DNA of 64,000 nucleotides from Bog-473 sp963750075 (GCA_963750075.1 CAVVPG010000004.1:1-64000), one strand, 5' to 3'. Counted from the first letter of the stretch, positions 44,354 through 53,734 are shown. Notes: generated by a model not told the origin, from the letters alone. Program-made: numbers and translations.

Positions 44354-45589
44354 TCAGGGGACCGAGATGTTGAGGAAGGCCAGCAGCGCGTAGCCGGCCA
44401 GCCCCGCCGAGAGGAGCGCCAGGACCGCGCGTTCGAGCTGGGTCTCGGTCAGGACGAGGGCTGCCGCGATGGACAGCGGGAACGCGCTGAGGGCGTAGCG
44501 CTCGAACGAATCGAGGTTGGACCCGGCCACGGCGGTGGCCAGGACGGCGGCGGCGAAGAGGGTGTAGGGGGCGGGGAGCCGGCGCCAGCACACGACGAGC
44601 ATGGCCAGGGCCGCCAGCACCCAGGGCACGTGCAGGGCCGTGCCGACGTGGTGGTGCAGCACCCCGCTGGCATCGTGGTACAGGGTGGCGAAGGGATCCG
44701 AGAGCCCCCCGTGGTGCGAGCTCCGCAGCTGGACCCGCAGGGGGGCCCACCAGTCCCCCACCGTGTGCTTGGACCAGGCCAAGAAGCACACGACGCCGAC
44801 GAAGGGCGCCGCCAGGGCGCCGATGCCCCCCACCCGCTCCCCGCGCCCGAGCCGGGGCCACCAGCGGACCAGCTCGGCCAGCACGGCCACGACCAGGAGG
44901 ACGCCGATGGGCCGGGTGAGGGCCGCCCCGAAGCCGAGGAGCCCGGCCACCACGAAGCGCGGGCGGGCCCGCGCGTCAGAAGGCGGCGGTCGCAGCGCGA
45001 GGAAGCACCCCAGCGCGAACACCAGGAGCAGCGACTCCGCATAGCCCATCACCAGCACGAACGCGGCGGGAAGCAGGCTGAGGACCCAGACCGCACGGCG
45101 GGCGACGGCGCCCGAGCCGGTCTCGCGGCGGACGAGTGCGTAGAGCATGGCCGTGGCGGCGAGGGCCGCGGCGTTGGCGAGGAGCACCAGTGCCGGGCCG
45201 TCGCCGAGACCGGGGACCCAGGCCAGCCCGTGGGTGAGCAGCGGGACCGCCGGGAAGAACCGCAGCGACTCGCGCCCGAGCGGCCCGTAGCCCCGGCGGG
45301 CGATGGTCTCGTACCAGCCGGCGTCCCAGCCCAACAGGCCCGAGTGCACCCGCGCCGCCACCCCGGGGGCGGACGGATGCGTGCGGTCGACGACGAAGTG
45401 GGCCAGCCCCAGCGTGCCGGCGACCACGATGCGGGCCACGGCGAACGGGAGCACGGCCTCCCGCAGCGGCTCGGGCAGGCGCTCCCACAGGCCCCGTGGG
45501 CCGACCCGGGCCGCCCGACGGTCCGCCTCGGCCACCGGGTCGCCGATGCCCGTGCCCGCCCCGGGGGTCGACTCGGTCACCTTCGCCAT
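44354..45589 (-). CDS. PIG-V-like mannosyltransferase (membrane)
   Basis: The 411-residue polytopic protein has the first-loop motif LGWDAGWYETIARRGYG, the WDxxWY pattern of the PIG-V (GPI mannosyltransferase II-like) family, followed by RFFPAVPLL. Bacterial members occur in actinobacteria and transfer mannose or a similar sugar from a polyprenyl phosphate on the outer membrane face. ATG at 45589 is preceded by GAGG; it stands two bases after the GT39-like gene stop. A further 46 codons are open upstream without family character. The donor is inferred from family. Confidence 0.75.
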   Translation of the reverse strand: MAKVTESTPGAGTGIGDPVAEADRRAARVGPRGLWERLPEPLREAVLPFAVARIVVAGTLGLAHFVVDRTHPSAPGVAARVHSGLLGWDAGWYETIARRGYGPLGRESLRFFPAVPLLTHGLAWVPGLGDGPALVLLANAAALAATAMLYALVRRETGSGAVARRAVWVLSLLPAAFVLVMGYAESLLLVFALGCFLALRPPPSDARARPRFVVAGLLGFGAALTRPIGVLLVVAVLAELVRWWPRLGRGERVGGIGALAAPFVGVVCFLAWSKHTVGDWWAPLRVQLRSSHHGGLSDPFATLYHDASGVLHHHVGTALHVPWVLAALAMLVVCWRRLPAPYTLFAAAVLATAVAGSNLDSFERYALSAFPLSIAAALVLTETQLERAVLALLSAGLAGYALLAFLNISVP

Positions 45590-45591
45590 CC

Positions 45592-47179
45592 TCAGGGTCC
45601 CGTCGGCGAGTACTCGGTGAGGGTCATCGGCTCGTAGTAGAGCGCGTCGCGGCCGGTGACGACGTTGCGCCCGCCGCCGCCGGCCTTGGTGGACGCGGCC
45701 AGGAGCTCGGAGGCGATCGTCTCGCACTTGGTCTGGTAGGTCTGGTACATCGGGTACCAGACCAACCAGATGTGATGGTCGGTCCCGGCCCGCTGGTAGA
45801 TCGCGTCAGCGAAGGCGGTGGGGTCCGCCGCCCCGACGGTGGCCGCGTAGTCGACCCAGTCGACGATCTGTGGTGCGGTGCGGCGCGGGAACGTGATCAT
45901 GTCGTACTGCGACGGGTCGTCGAGTTGCCGGGAGACCGCCGGCCCGAGCTGGTCGGGGCAGAAGGCGATGATGTCGCCCGGTTTCGCCTGTGCGTTGATG
46001 GCCGCCGCCACCGCGTTCGCCTGCGTGCGTTGCGTGGTGACGTTCTGGGCCGACGACACGAGCCCGGCCGCGACGGCCAGCGCGACGACGATCACCCGGG
46101 CCTTCGGGTTGAGCAGCGTCGTCGTTCCGAGCGCCACCAGCAGCAGGAAGGGGAGGAACACGACGGCGGCGTAGCGGGAGGAGAAGGCGCTCGAGGTCAG
46201 GATGCCGCCGGCGATCGCTGCGAAGAGCGTCCCCAACACCACGAAGCCGACGCCACGGGCACGGGGGCGCGTGCGCAGGTCCAGCTCGATGATGCGGCCG
46301 CTCAGGCCGACCCCGAACACGGCCAGCGCCAGCATGCAGAAGTAGATGACGGCCAGCAGCCTGCCCTGGTTGGTCGCCGTCTGCAGCGTGGAGCCCTGGT
46401 TGTCGGTGAACCCGGTCAGGGCGTTGATGACGGCCGAGAAGTTGGGCGGCGCGGCCCACGGGGTCCCCGTGTGCTCGGTCTGGTAGAAGAACGTCGGCAG
46501 CCAGGGCACGAACAGCAGGCACCCGGCACCCACCGCGATCAGCGCGGCCCACGGCGCCTTCTCCGGGTGCCCGTGGCGGCGGCTGCGCCAGATGGACGCA
46601 ACCAGCCAGATCACGACCATCCCCGTCAGGTAGACCGACCAGTACTGGGCGTACAGGAGCGCCGCCGTGACGACGGCGACCCCGACCAGGTTCCCCGGGC
46701 GCGGGGCCGTGACGGCCCGCTGCAGGGCGAGGAACCCGAGGCCGGTCAGGAGGATGACGAGCGCATACATGCGCGATTCCGTCGCGTAGTACACGGCGAA
46801 GGGCGCACTGGCCAGAAGGACGAGCATCGTCCACGCCACGGCCCTGCCCCCGAAGCGCCGGCCGCAGAGCCAGGCCACCGGCAGCGTGAGCACGGCGATC
46901 ACACCGGACAGGGAGCGCACGGCCTCGTTGGACTGCCCGAAGACCGAGATCCAGAAATGCAGCAGGTAGTAGTAGAGGGGCGGCGCGCCGTCGTGCCTCG
47001 AGCGCGTTGGGGATCTCGTGCAGCGGCAGGCGGGCGATGTCGACCGTGAGCGCCTCGTCGAGCCACAGCCCCGAGCGGGTCCAGAAGCGCAGGAGCAGGC
47101 CTGCGGCGACGACCAGTCCCACCCCCACCCCGACGAGGATGCGCGTGCGACCGCCTAGAGCAGGGACCTCCTCGGGCAT
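45592..47179 (-). CDS. GT39/PMT-like glycosyltransferase with a frame break
   Basis: Two frames make one GT-C protein of about 528 residues. The first starts at ATG 47179 (MPEEVPALGG), has the first helix and SGLWLDEALTVDI with the Asp-Glu pair typical of protein-O-mannosyl and ArnT-like transferases, and reads to IPNALE. The second picks up HDGAPPLYYYLLHFW, SNEAVRSLSG and RMYALVILL, and continues to the stop. Omitting one G near 46997 joins them into a perfect family sequence. The downstream part has multiple helices and a periplasmic tail. PMT-family enzymes move a sugar from polyprenyl phosphate to protein or glycan. The lesion may be an indel error or a real mutation. It heads the leftward envelope operon. 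Confidence 0.78.
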
Positions 47180-47287
47180 GGGCCGCATGGTAGGACAACG
47201 GGCTCGCGGTCTAGGATCATCCGCCGCCGGTGGGGGTCGGCGTTCGACGAAGGGCACAGGAACGGACGGAAGGGGGGAAGGGGCGAA

Positions 47288-48235
47288 GTGACCCGGTACA
47301 TCGCCAAGCGGTTGGTGCTGCTCGTGATCATCATCCTCTTCGTGTCGGTCGCCGTGTTCTTCCTGGTCCACCTCCTTCCCGGCAACCCCACCGACACCAT
47401 CCTGGGGCCCAATGCAACGCCCCAGAACGTCGCCACCGTCAATCGCGAGCTCGGTCTCAACAAGCCCCTGTGGCAGCAGTACTTCATCTGGATGGGCCAC
47501 GTCTTCCAGGGCAATCTCGGGCAGTCCTACACCACGCACCAGGCGACGACGACCATCATCGCCCAGTCGTTCCCCATCGACCTCGAGCTCATCATCTTCT
47601 CCCAGATCATCGCGTTCGCCATCGCCCTCCCGATGGCGATGCACTCGGCGCGTCGCCCCAACAAGCTCTTCGACCGGGCGTCGAACAGCGGGACATTCGC
47701 CATGCTGGCCCTGCCGCCGTTCGTGATCGCACCCGTCCTCGTGCTCATCTTCGCGGTGCACTGGCACGTGTTCCCGGGCCCCGCCTCCTACGTCCCCTTG
47801 ACCCAGAACTTCTGGTCGAACATCCACACGATGCTCCTGCCCTCCATCGTGCTCGCCCTGGGCGGCATCGTGGTGTACTTCCGGCTGCTCCGGAACGACC
47901 TCATCTCGACGCTGCAGGAGGACTTCATCACGATGGCCCGCTCCAAGGGCCTCTCGGACCGGCGCATCATGTGGCGTCACGCGCTGCGCCCGTCCTCCAT
48001 CTCGCTGCTGGCCTCCGCGGGGGTCACCATCGGCAGCCTCATTGCCGGGACGTTCATCGTCGAGCTGCTCCTGCAGATGCCGGGACTCGGCTACCAGCTC
48101 ATCTCCAGCGTCAACCAGGACGACTACACGGTCGTACAGGGCATCACCCTGTTCGTCGCCATCGCCATCGTGCTGATCAACTTCATCTTCGACTTCCTGT
48201 TCACCATCGTCGACCCGAGGATTGCCCGTGAGTAG
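47288..48235 (+). CDS. Opp/Dpp-type ABC permease (B subunit)
   Basis: The 315 residues have the family N terminus YIAKRLVLLVIIILFVSV with FFLVHLLPGNP, the mark of DppB/OppB permeases. The coupling loop is near FITMARSKGLSDRRIMWRHALR, and about six helices are predicted. The protein forms half of a peptide- or nickel-type channel. The GTG start follows GGAAGGGGGAAGG. First gene of a four-gene importer operon; its stop overlaps the C-subunit start. No binding-protein gene is adjacent, unlike most Opp/Dpp operons. Confidence 0.92.
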   Translation: MTRYIAKRLVLLVIIILFVSVAVFFLVHLLPGNPTDTILGPNATPQNVATVNRELGLNKPLWQQYFIWMGHVFQGNLGQSYTTHQATTTIIAQSFPIDLELIIFSQIIAFAIALPMAMHSARRPNKLFDRASNSGTFAMLALPPFVIAPVLVLIFAVHWHVFPGPASYVPLTQNFWSNIHTMLLPSIVLALGGIVVYFRLLRNDLISTLQEDFITMARSKGLSDRRIMWRHALRPSSISLLASAGVTIGSLIAGTFIVELLLQMPGLGYQLISSVNQDDYTVVQGITLFVAIAIVLINFIFDFLFTIVDPRIARE

Positions 48236-49151
48236 CGTCGGCCTGACCCACCCCACCAACGAGGCGTTCGCCGACATCAAGGAGGAGGTCGCGGCCGAGG
48301 AGGCGGCAGACCCGACCAAGAAGAAGCTCGGTCCGCTCTTCTGGATCTGCGCCGGCTGGATCGTCCTGGTGGCGGTCATGGCCACCATCGCCAATCTGTT
48401 GCCGCTGCCCAATCCCAACCTCGGGAACTACAACAGCGTGCAGAACGGCGGCCCGGGCTGGGGCCACATCCTGGGCACCGACGACCTCTACCGTGACATC
48501 TTCAGCCGCCTGGTCTACGGGGCGCGGGTTTCGCTCGTCGTGGGATTCGGCGGCGCCATCATCGGGTTGGTCCTCGGCGGCGTCCCCGCGATGATCTCGG
48601 CCTACCGGCGCGGTCGCATCGACACCGCCTTGAACACGGGCTCCTACGTGGTGCTGGCCTTCCCCGCCATCGTGGCCGTCATCGCGATCGTGTCGTTCTG
48701 GGGGAAGTCCATGTTCAAGATCACCCTGATCATCGGACTGTTCGCGGCCCCGCTGATCTTCCGTGTGGTCCGCGCCTCCACTCTGTCCTACGCCACCCGC
48801 GACTTCGTCCTCGCCGCCAAGGCGCTCGGTGCCAGCGACACGCGCATCCTGACCCGCGAGATCCTGCCCAACATCATGCCGACCATCGTGTCGTTCGGCC
48901 TGATCGCTGTCGCCACCATCATCGTCCTCGAGGGATCACTGGCCTTCCTGGGCCTGTCGGTGCCGCCGCCGACGCCGAGCTGGGGCAACATGCTCAACGA
49001 GGGGTCGACCCTGCTGACCGGCGCCAAGGGGCAGACGAATCCGTGGCTCGTCATCTTCCCGGCCAGCGCCATGTTCTTGCTGCTGATCAGCCTCAACGTG
49101 GTGGCGGACCAGCTGCGCGCCTACTTCGACGTCTCCGAGATCAAGCTGTGA
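48228..49151 (+). CDS. Opp/Dpp-type ABC permease (C subunit)
   Basis: The 307 residues have a 50-residue cytoplasmic start (Glu/Ala/Lys-rich), a first helix, then GTDDLYRDIFSRLVYGARVSL, the hallmark of DppC/OppC permeases. A coupling loop (YATRDFVLAAKALGASDTRI) and PPPTPSWGNML near the end follow. It partners the B subunit to make the channel. GTG at 48228 overlaps the preceding stop; TTG 48222 is an alternative. The stop overlaps the next ATPase gene (GTGA). Confidence 0.92.
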   Translation: MSSVGLTHPTNEAFADIKEEVAAEEAADPTKKKLGPLFWICAGWIVLVAVMATIANLLPLPNPNLGNYNSVQNGGPGWGHILGTDDLYRDIFSRLVYGARVSLVVGFGGAIIGLVLGGVPAMISAYRRGRIDTALNTGSYVVLAFPAIVAVIAIVSFWGKSMFKITLIIGLFAAPLIFRVVRASTLSYATRDFVLAAKALGASDTRILTREILPNIMPTIVSFGLIAVATIIVLEGSLAFLGLSVPPPTPSWGNMLNEGSTLLTGAKGQTNPWLVIFPASAMFLLLISLNVVADQLRAYFDVSEIKL

Positions 49152-50143
49152 ACGCCGCCCTGCTCGAGGTGGAGGACCTGCACGTCTCGTTCGCCACGAG
49201 CCGGGGCTCGGTGCAGGCGGTCCAGGGGGTGTCGCTCACCCTGGCCCAGGGCAAGACGCTCGGCATCGTGGGCGAGTCCGGCTCGGGGAAGACCGTGCTG
49301 TCCCGGGCCATCATGGGGCTGCTGCCGCGATCGTCGACCACGCAGACCGGATCCGTCCGCTACGACGGCACCGAGATCCTCAACGCGCCCAACGACGAGC
49401 TCCGCAAGCTCTGGAGCACGCACATCGCGATGGTCTTCCAGGACCCGATGACGTCACTCAACCCGGTCCTGCGCATCGGCAACCAGATCACAGAGCCGCT
49501 CAAGATCCATCTCAAGCTGTCCAAGAGCGAGGCCAAGGAGACGGCGCTCTCCCTCCTGATGCAGGTGGGCATCCCCTCCCCCGTCGAGCGCTACGAGGCC
49601 TACCCGGCCCAGCTCTCCGGCGGCATGCGCCAGCGCGTCATGATCGCCATCGCGCTGGCCTGTGCCCCCCGTCTCCTGATGGCCGACGAGCCCACCACCG
49701 GGCTCGACGTGACGGTGCAGGCGCAGATCCTGGACCTCCTGGGGCAGCTCCAGCACGAACGCGAGATGGCGATGGTCCTGGTGACCCACGACCTCGGCGT
49801 CGTCGCCACCCGCACGGACGAGATCATCGTGATGTACGCCGGCAACGTGGTGGAGCGTGCGCCGACCAACGTCCTCTTCAAGAGCATGGCCATGCCCTAC
49901 ACCGAGGCGCTCCTCAGGTCGACGCCGCGCATCGCCAACCCGAGCCACACCCGGCTCATCGCGATCGAGGGCAGGCCGCCCGACCTGCTCCACCCTCCCG
50001 CCGGCTGCCCGTTCTCGCCCCGCTGCCCCTACGCCCAGGACAAGTGCCACCGGGAGAAGCCGCCGCTCGTGGAGGCCGCGCCGGGGCACAGCTATGCCTG
50101 CTGGTTCCCGTTGACCTCGGCACCCGAGGCGGTCCCCGCATGA
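49148..50143 (+). CDS. Opp/Dpp-type ABC ATPase (D subunit)
   Basis: This 331-residue ATPase has Walker A GESGSGKT, signature LSGGMRQRVMIAIAL, Walker B LLMADEPTTGLD and the switch HDLGVV. The oligopeptide-transporter C-terminal motif is present (CPFSPRCPYAQDKC). It pairs with the F subunit to power the permeases. Its GTG start overlaps the C-subunit stop, and its end overlaps the next ATG by ATGA. Residues are all canonical. Confidence 0.92.
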   Translation: MNAALLEVEDLHVSFATSRGSVQAVQGVSLTLAQGKTLGIVGESGSGKTVLSRAIMGLLPRSSTTQTGSVRYDGTEILNAPNDELRKLWSTHIAMVFQDPMTSLNPVLRIGNQITEPLKIHLKLSKSEAKETALSLLMQVGIPSPVERYEAYPAQLSGGMRQRVMIAIALACAPRLLMADEPTTGLDVTVQAQILDLLGQLQHEREMAMVLVTHDLGVVATRTDEIIVMYAGNVVERAPTNVLFKSMAMPYTEALLRSTPRIANPSHTRLIAIEGRPPDLLHPPAGCPFSPRCPYAQDKCHREKPPLVEAAPGHSYACWFPLTSAPEAVPA

Positions 50144-51129
50144 CCGACACCGCCGTCGAGGCGGCCGCCGTCGGCACCGAACCACTCCTCTCCGTCGAGG
50201 ACCTGCACGTCTCCTTCCAGAAGGGCAGCACGACGGTCCAGGCGGTGGCGGGCATCACGTTCACCATGCGCCAAGGCGAGACCCTCGGGCTCGTCGGGGA
50301 GTCCGGCTGCGGCAAGTCCACCACGGGGCGCGCCATCGTCCAGGTGGAGCGGGCCACCTCGGGCAAGATCCGGTTCGGCGAGACTGAGCTGACGGCGCTC
50401 AATCGCAGCGACCTGCGCACGGTGCGCACCCAGGTCCAGATGATCTTCCAGGACCCGATCTCGTCGCTCAACCCGCGGCGCCGGGTGCAGGACATCGTCG
50501 CGGAGCCCCTGACCATCTGGAAGATCGGGACGAAGGACGAGCGCAAGGAAGCGTCCGACTCCATGCTGGACAGGGTCGGGATCGACCCCTACCTGAATGG
50601 CGGCCGCCGGCCCCGGGAGTTCTCCGGTGGGCAGTGCCAGCGCATCAGCATCGCCCGCGCGCTCGTGCTCCGGCCCAAGCTCCTCGTGTGTGACGAGATC
50701 GTCTCTGCGCTCGACGTGTCGGTGCAGGCCCAGATCCTCAACCTGCTCGAGGACCTGAAGAACGAGTACCACCTGACGGTGCTGTTCATCGCCCACGACC
50801 TGGCCGTGGTCAAGAACGTCAGCGACCGGGTGGCCGTGATGTACCTGGGCCGCCTGTGCGAGATCGCGCCGTCCGACATCCTCTACGAGGCGCCTGCCCA
50901 CCACTACACGGCGGCCCTGCTCGCCTCGGCGGTCGAGCCCGACCCCGAAGCGCCCCGCACGTCGGTGCCCCTGGTCGGCGAGCCGCCCAGCCCGATCAAC
51001 CCGCCGTCCGGTTGCCGTTTCCGCACCCGCTGCCCGCGGGCCGAGGCGCGCTGTGCCGAGGAGGTCCCCGAGATGCGGCAGCTCGCACCCGGCCACCAGG
51101 TGGCCTGCCACTTCCCGATCGGGAGCTGA
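50140..51129 (+). CDS. Opp/Dpp-type ABC ATPase (F subunit)
   Basis: The 329 residues show Walker A GESGCGKS, signature FSGGQCQRISIARAL and Walker B LLVCDEIVSALD, with the C-terminal CRFRTRCPRAEARC motif. Two positions differ from the usual family sequence: Cys for the common Arg in the signature (GGQRQR) and Ile for Pro after the Walker B Glu (DEPVSALD). Both lie beside catalytic residues but leave them in place, so the protein is probably still active. It is the last transporter gene; its stop shares bases with the apparent CTG start of the following gene. Confidence 0.9.
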   Translation: MTDTAVEAAAVGTEPLLSVEDLHVSFQKGSTTVQAVAGITFTMRQGETLGLVGESGCGKSTTGRAIVQVERATSGKIRFGETELTALNRSDLRTVRTQVQMIFQDPISSLNPRRRVQDIVAEPLTIWKIGTKDERKEASDSMLDRVGIDPYLNGGRRPREFSGGQCQRISIARALVLRPKLLVCDEIVSALDVSVQAQILNLLEDLKNEYHLTVLFIAHDLAVVKNVSDRVAVMYLGRLCEIAPSDILYEAPAHHYTAALLASAVEPDPEAPRTSVPLVGEPPSPINPPSGCRFRTRCPRAEARCAEEVPEMRQLAPGHQVACHFPIGS

Positions 51130-52745
51130 GCATCCGCGCGGGACCGAGCCGTGCGCGGCCCAGGCTCCGGCTTGCCGGCACCCTCCTGGCGCTCCTCGCC
51201 GCGCCGGGTGCGCTCGTCCTGGCCGTGCCGGCCGCCCCGACCGGCGCCGACGGCCCGGTCCTGCCCAACTCCGTGCGGTCCTTCGGGCTCGCGCCGCTGG
51301 GCGACCTCTCCGGCGGGTCCCCGAACCGGCCCGTGATCGCCATGGCCTCCACGCCCGACGGCGGCGGCTACTGGCTCGTCGCCTCCGACGGCGGGATCTT
51401 CTCCTACGGCGACGCCACCTTCCACGGGTCGACGGGCGGCCTGGTGCTGGCCCAGCCCGTCGTCGGGATGGCCGGGGACCCCGCCACCGGCGGCTACTGG
51501 CTGGTGGCGTCCGACGGCGGGGTCTTCGCGTTCGACGCCCCCTACGACGGCTCCGAGGGAGGCCGGCCGCTGGACCAGCCCGTCGTCGGCATGGCGGCGA
51601 CCCCGGACGGCGGGGGCTACTGGCTGGTGGCGCGCGATGGCGGGATCTTCAGCTTCGGCGATGCCGTCTTTCACGGCTCCGAAGGCGGCCAGCCGCTGAA
51701 CGCGCCGATGGTGGGCATGGCGTCGACGGGCGACGGCGGCGGGTACTGGACCGTCGCCTCCGACGGTGGGATCTTCAGCTTCGGCGACGCCGTCTTCGAG
51801 GGGTCGACCGGCAGCCTCGTGCTGAACGAGCCCGTCGTGGGCATGGCCGCGACACCCGACGGGCGCGGCTACTGGCTCGTCGGGCGCGACGGCGGGGTCT
51901 TCAACTTTGGTGACGCGCCCTTCGGCGGCTCTGCGCTGAGTGCGCCGAACGTCCCGGCCGTCGGCATCGTCGGGGGCGGCACCGCATCGGGCTCGGCCTA
52001 CCGCGTGGCCTACGGCAACCTGCCGTATCCGTTCGGACCGGCCGTCTCGGCGTATCTGGCGCAGCGGGCCGACAACGTCTCCGTGGCGATCTACGACGCC
52101 CACACCGGCATGACGTGGGACCTGAACCCGGGCCAGGTGCAGGTCACCGCGAGCATCGTCAAGGTCGACTTCATGGCGGACGCACTCGCCACCGACCAGC
52201 GCACTGGCGGCATCCCGCCGGACCAGGCCGCACTGATGCCACCGATGATCGAGGTGAGCGACAACAACGCGGCCACCGCCATGTGGGGCATCGACGGCGG
52301 CGCGCCCGGGCTCGCGGCCTTCGATCAAGTGCTCGGGCTCCAGTCCACCACGCCGTACCCCGGCCCCGTCACGGCCACCAACATCGGCTGGGCGTACACC
52401 ACCACGAGCGCCGACGACATGGTGAAGGTCCTGCGGACGTTCGCCTACCCCAACCCCATTCTGTCCGACCCCTATCGCGCCTATGGGCTGTCCCTCATGC
52501 ACAATGTCGAGGCGAACCAGGTCTGGGGCGTGCCGTCCGGCGCGCCGCCGGGTTCGGTCGCCGTGAAGACCGGCTTCATCACCCCGGCCGGGGGACCACA
52601 GGTGAACAGCATCGGCTACGTCTCCGGAGCCGGGCGGGACTACGTGTTCGCCATCCTCACCGACGACAACCCGAGCGAGGGCTACGGCGTGGACACGATC
52701 AACACGCTGGCCTCGCTCATGTTCGACGCCCTCGGCGCCGGCTGA
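51126..52745 (+). CDS. Secreted beta-lactamase-fold protein with propeller-like repeats
   Basis: The protein has about 539 residues. A signal sequence (RLRLAGTLLALLAAPG with an Ala/Pro cut region) precedes five 42-residue GYWLVASDGGIF-type repeats (about 75-280). A class A beta-lactamase/D-Ala-D-Ala peptidase-like domain follows, with all three active-site motifs: SIVK (Ser near residue 343, Lys 346), SDN, and KTGF near 480. The sequence may hydrolyse beta-lactams or act on peptidoglycan; the repeats could bind wall polymers. The start is odd: no ATG, GTG or TTG precedes the signal sequence after the transporter stop. CTG at 51126, overlapping that stop (CTGA), is the best candidate. An indel near the start is the alternative. 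Confidence 0.75.
   Translation: MSIRAGPSRARPRLRLAGTLLALLAAPGALVLAVPAAPTGADGPVLPNSVRSFGLAPLGDLSGGSPNRPVIAMASTPDGGGYWLVASDGGIFSYGDATFHGSTGGLVLAQPVVGMAGDPATGGYWLVASDGGVFAFDAPYDGSEGGRPLDQPVVGMAATPDGGGYWLVARDGGIFSFGDAVFHGSEGGQPLNAPMVGMASTGDGGGYWTVASDGGIFSFGDAVFEGSTGSLVLNEPVVGMAATPDGRGYWLVGRDGGVFNFGDAPFGGSALSAPNVPAVGIVGGGTASGSAYRVAYGNLPYPFGPAVSAYLAQRADNVSVAIYDAHTGMTWDLNPGQVQVTASIVKVDFMADALATDQRTGGIPPDQAALMPPMIEVSDNNAATAMWGIDGGAPGLAAFDQVLGLQSTTPYPGPVTATNIGWAYTTTSADDMVKVLRTFAYPNPILSDPYRAYGLSLMHNVEANQVWGVPSGAPPGSVAVKTGFITPAGGPQVNSIGYVSGAGRDYVFAILTDDNPSEGYGVDTINTLASLMFDALGAG
51340..51980. repeat. Five coding repeats of about 126 bp
   Basis: These encode the YWLVASDGG-type units of the beta-lactamase-like protein. 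They are more diverged from each other than the six units at 18371-19116, suggesting older duplication, but share the same length and consensus. Confidence 0.75.
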
Positions 52746-52760
52746 GCGGCCCGTCGCAGG

Positions 52761-53666
52761 GTGGCCGGCCGCCGTCCGCACGTGGCCCTGGCCGCCTCGC
52801 CCGAATACCCGGACCTGCTCGAAGAGGGGCCCCTCCTGACCGCCGCGCTGGACGAGGCGGGCATCGACGCCCGGACCGCGGTCTGGAGCGACCCGGCGGT
52901 GGACTGGTCCACCTTCGACCTGGTCGTGGCCAACGGCGCCTGGGACCACATCCATCGCGCCGCGGCGTTCCTGGCGTGGGTGGACGCGGTGGCCGCCGGC
53001 GGGACCCCGATGGTCAACTCCCCCGCCACCCTGCACTGGAACCTCGACAAGCGCTACCTGCGCGACCTGGAGGCGGCGGGCGTCCCGACCGTGCCGACGG
53101 GGTGGGTCGAGCCTGACGACACCCGGTTCGACCCCAAGGCGCTCGCACTGCCCCCCGGAGAAGTCGTGGTCAAGCCCTCGGTGTCGGGCGGCGGCTACCG
53201 GACCGCGCGCTACGAGCCCCACGAGCACGCGGCGGCGCGCGCGCACGTCGACGAACTGGTGGGCTCGGGCCGGGTGGCCATGATCCAGCCCTACCAGCCG
53301 GCCGTCGACGAAACCGGCGAAGCCGGCCTCGTCTTCCTCGGCGGCACCTTCAGCCACGCGATCCACAAGGACCCGATGATCCGCCGGGGGGTGGGGGCCA
53401 CCGACAGCCTGATCGCCAACCAGGTGGTCACCCTTGCCACCGCGACCGCGGCGCAGCTCGCGGCGGGGCGCCAGGCCCTGGCGGCCGCCGAGCACCTCCT
53501 CGGCCCCACCACCTATGCCCGGGTCGACATCGTCGAACGGGCCGACGGCGAGACTGCGGTGCTGGAGCTCGAGCTGCTCGACCCAATGCTCTTCTTCGTC
53601 CACGTCCCTGCGGCCGCCGCGACCTTCGCGCGCGTGCTGTGCGACCGGATCGCGTCGCAACGGTGA
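52761..53666 (+). CDS. ATP-grasp enzyme (RimK/DcsG-like)
   Basis: The 301 residues start with a Rossmann-like pre-ATP-grasp part (HVALAASPEYPDL), then VNSPATLHWNLDKRYLRDLEAAGVPTVPT, given here only as the KRYLRDL helix that opens ATP-grasp domains. VVVKPSVSGGGYRT carries the ATP-binding Lys and glycine loop, and LELELLDPMLF holds the metal-binding Glu/Asp. Such enzymes ligate amino acids or amines to carboxylates by an acyl-phosphate. Members of this compact branch occur in D-cycloserine and peptide-tag pathways, but the substrate cannot be read from sequence. The GTG start is 15 bases after the beta-lactamase-like gene. Confidence 0.78.
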   Translation: MAGRRPHVALAASPEYPDLLEEGPLLTAALDEAGIDARTAVWSDPAVDWSTFDLVVANGAWDHIHRAAAFLAWVDAVAAGGTPMVNSPATLHWNLDKRYLRDLEAAGVPTVPTGWVEPDDTRFDPKALALPPGEVVVKPSVSGGGYRTARYEPHEHAAARAHVDELVGSGRVAMIQPYQPAVDETGEAGLVFLGGTFSHAIHKDPMIRRGVGATDSLIANQVVTLATATAAQLAAGRQALAAAEHLLGPTTYARVDIVERADGETAVLELELLDPMLFFVHVPAAAATFARVLCDRIASQR

Positions 53667-53734
53667 ACTGACCCATAACCATCGCCATCGTCCATCTCGA
53701 AGACCAGGGCGGCATTCTGGGAAACGTCGCACCG

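Noticed and set aside
50856..51125. An upstream extension of the beta-lactamase-like gene into the ATPase gene
   Set aside because: It would overlap 270 bases of a conserved ATPase in another frame and puts no signal sequence at the N terminus.
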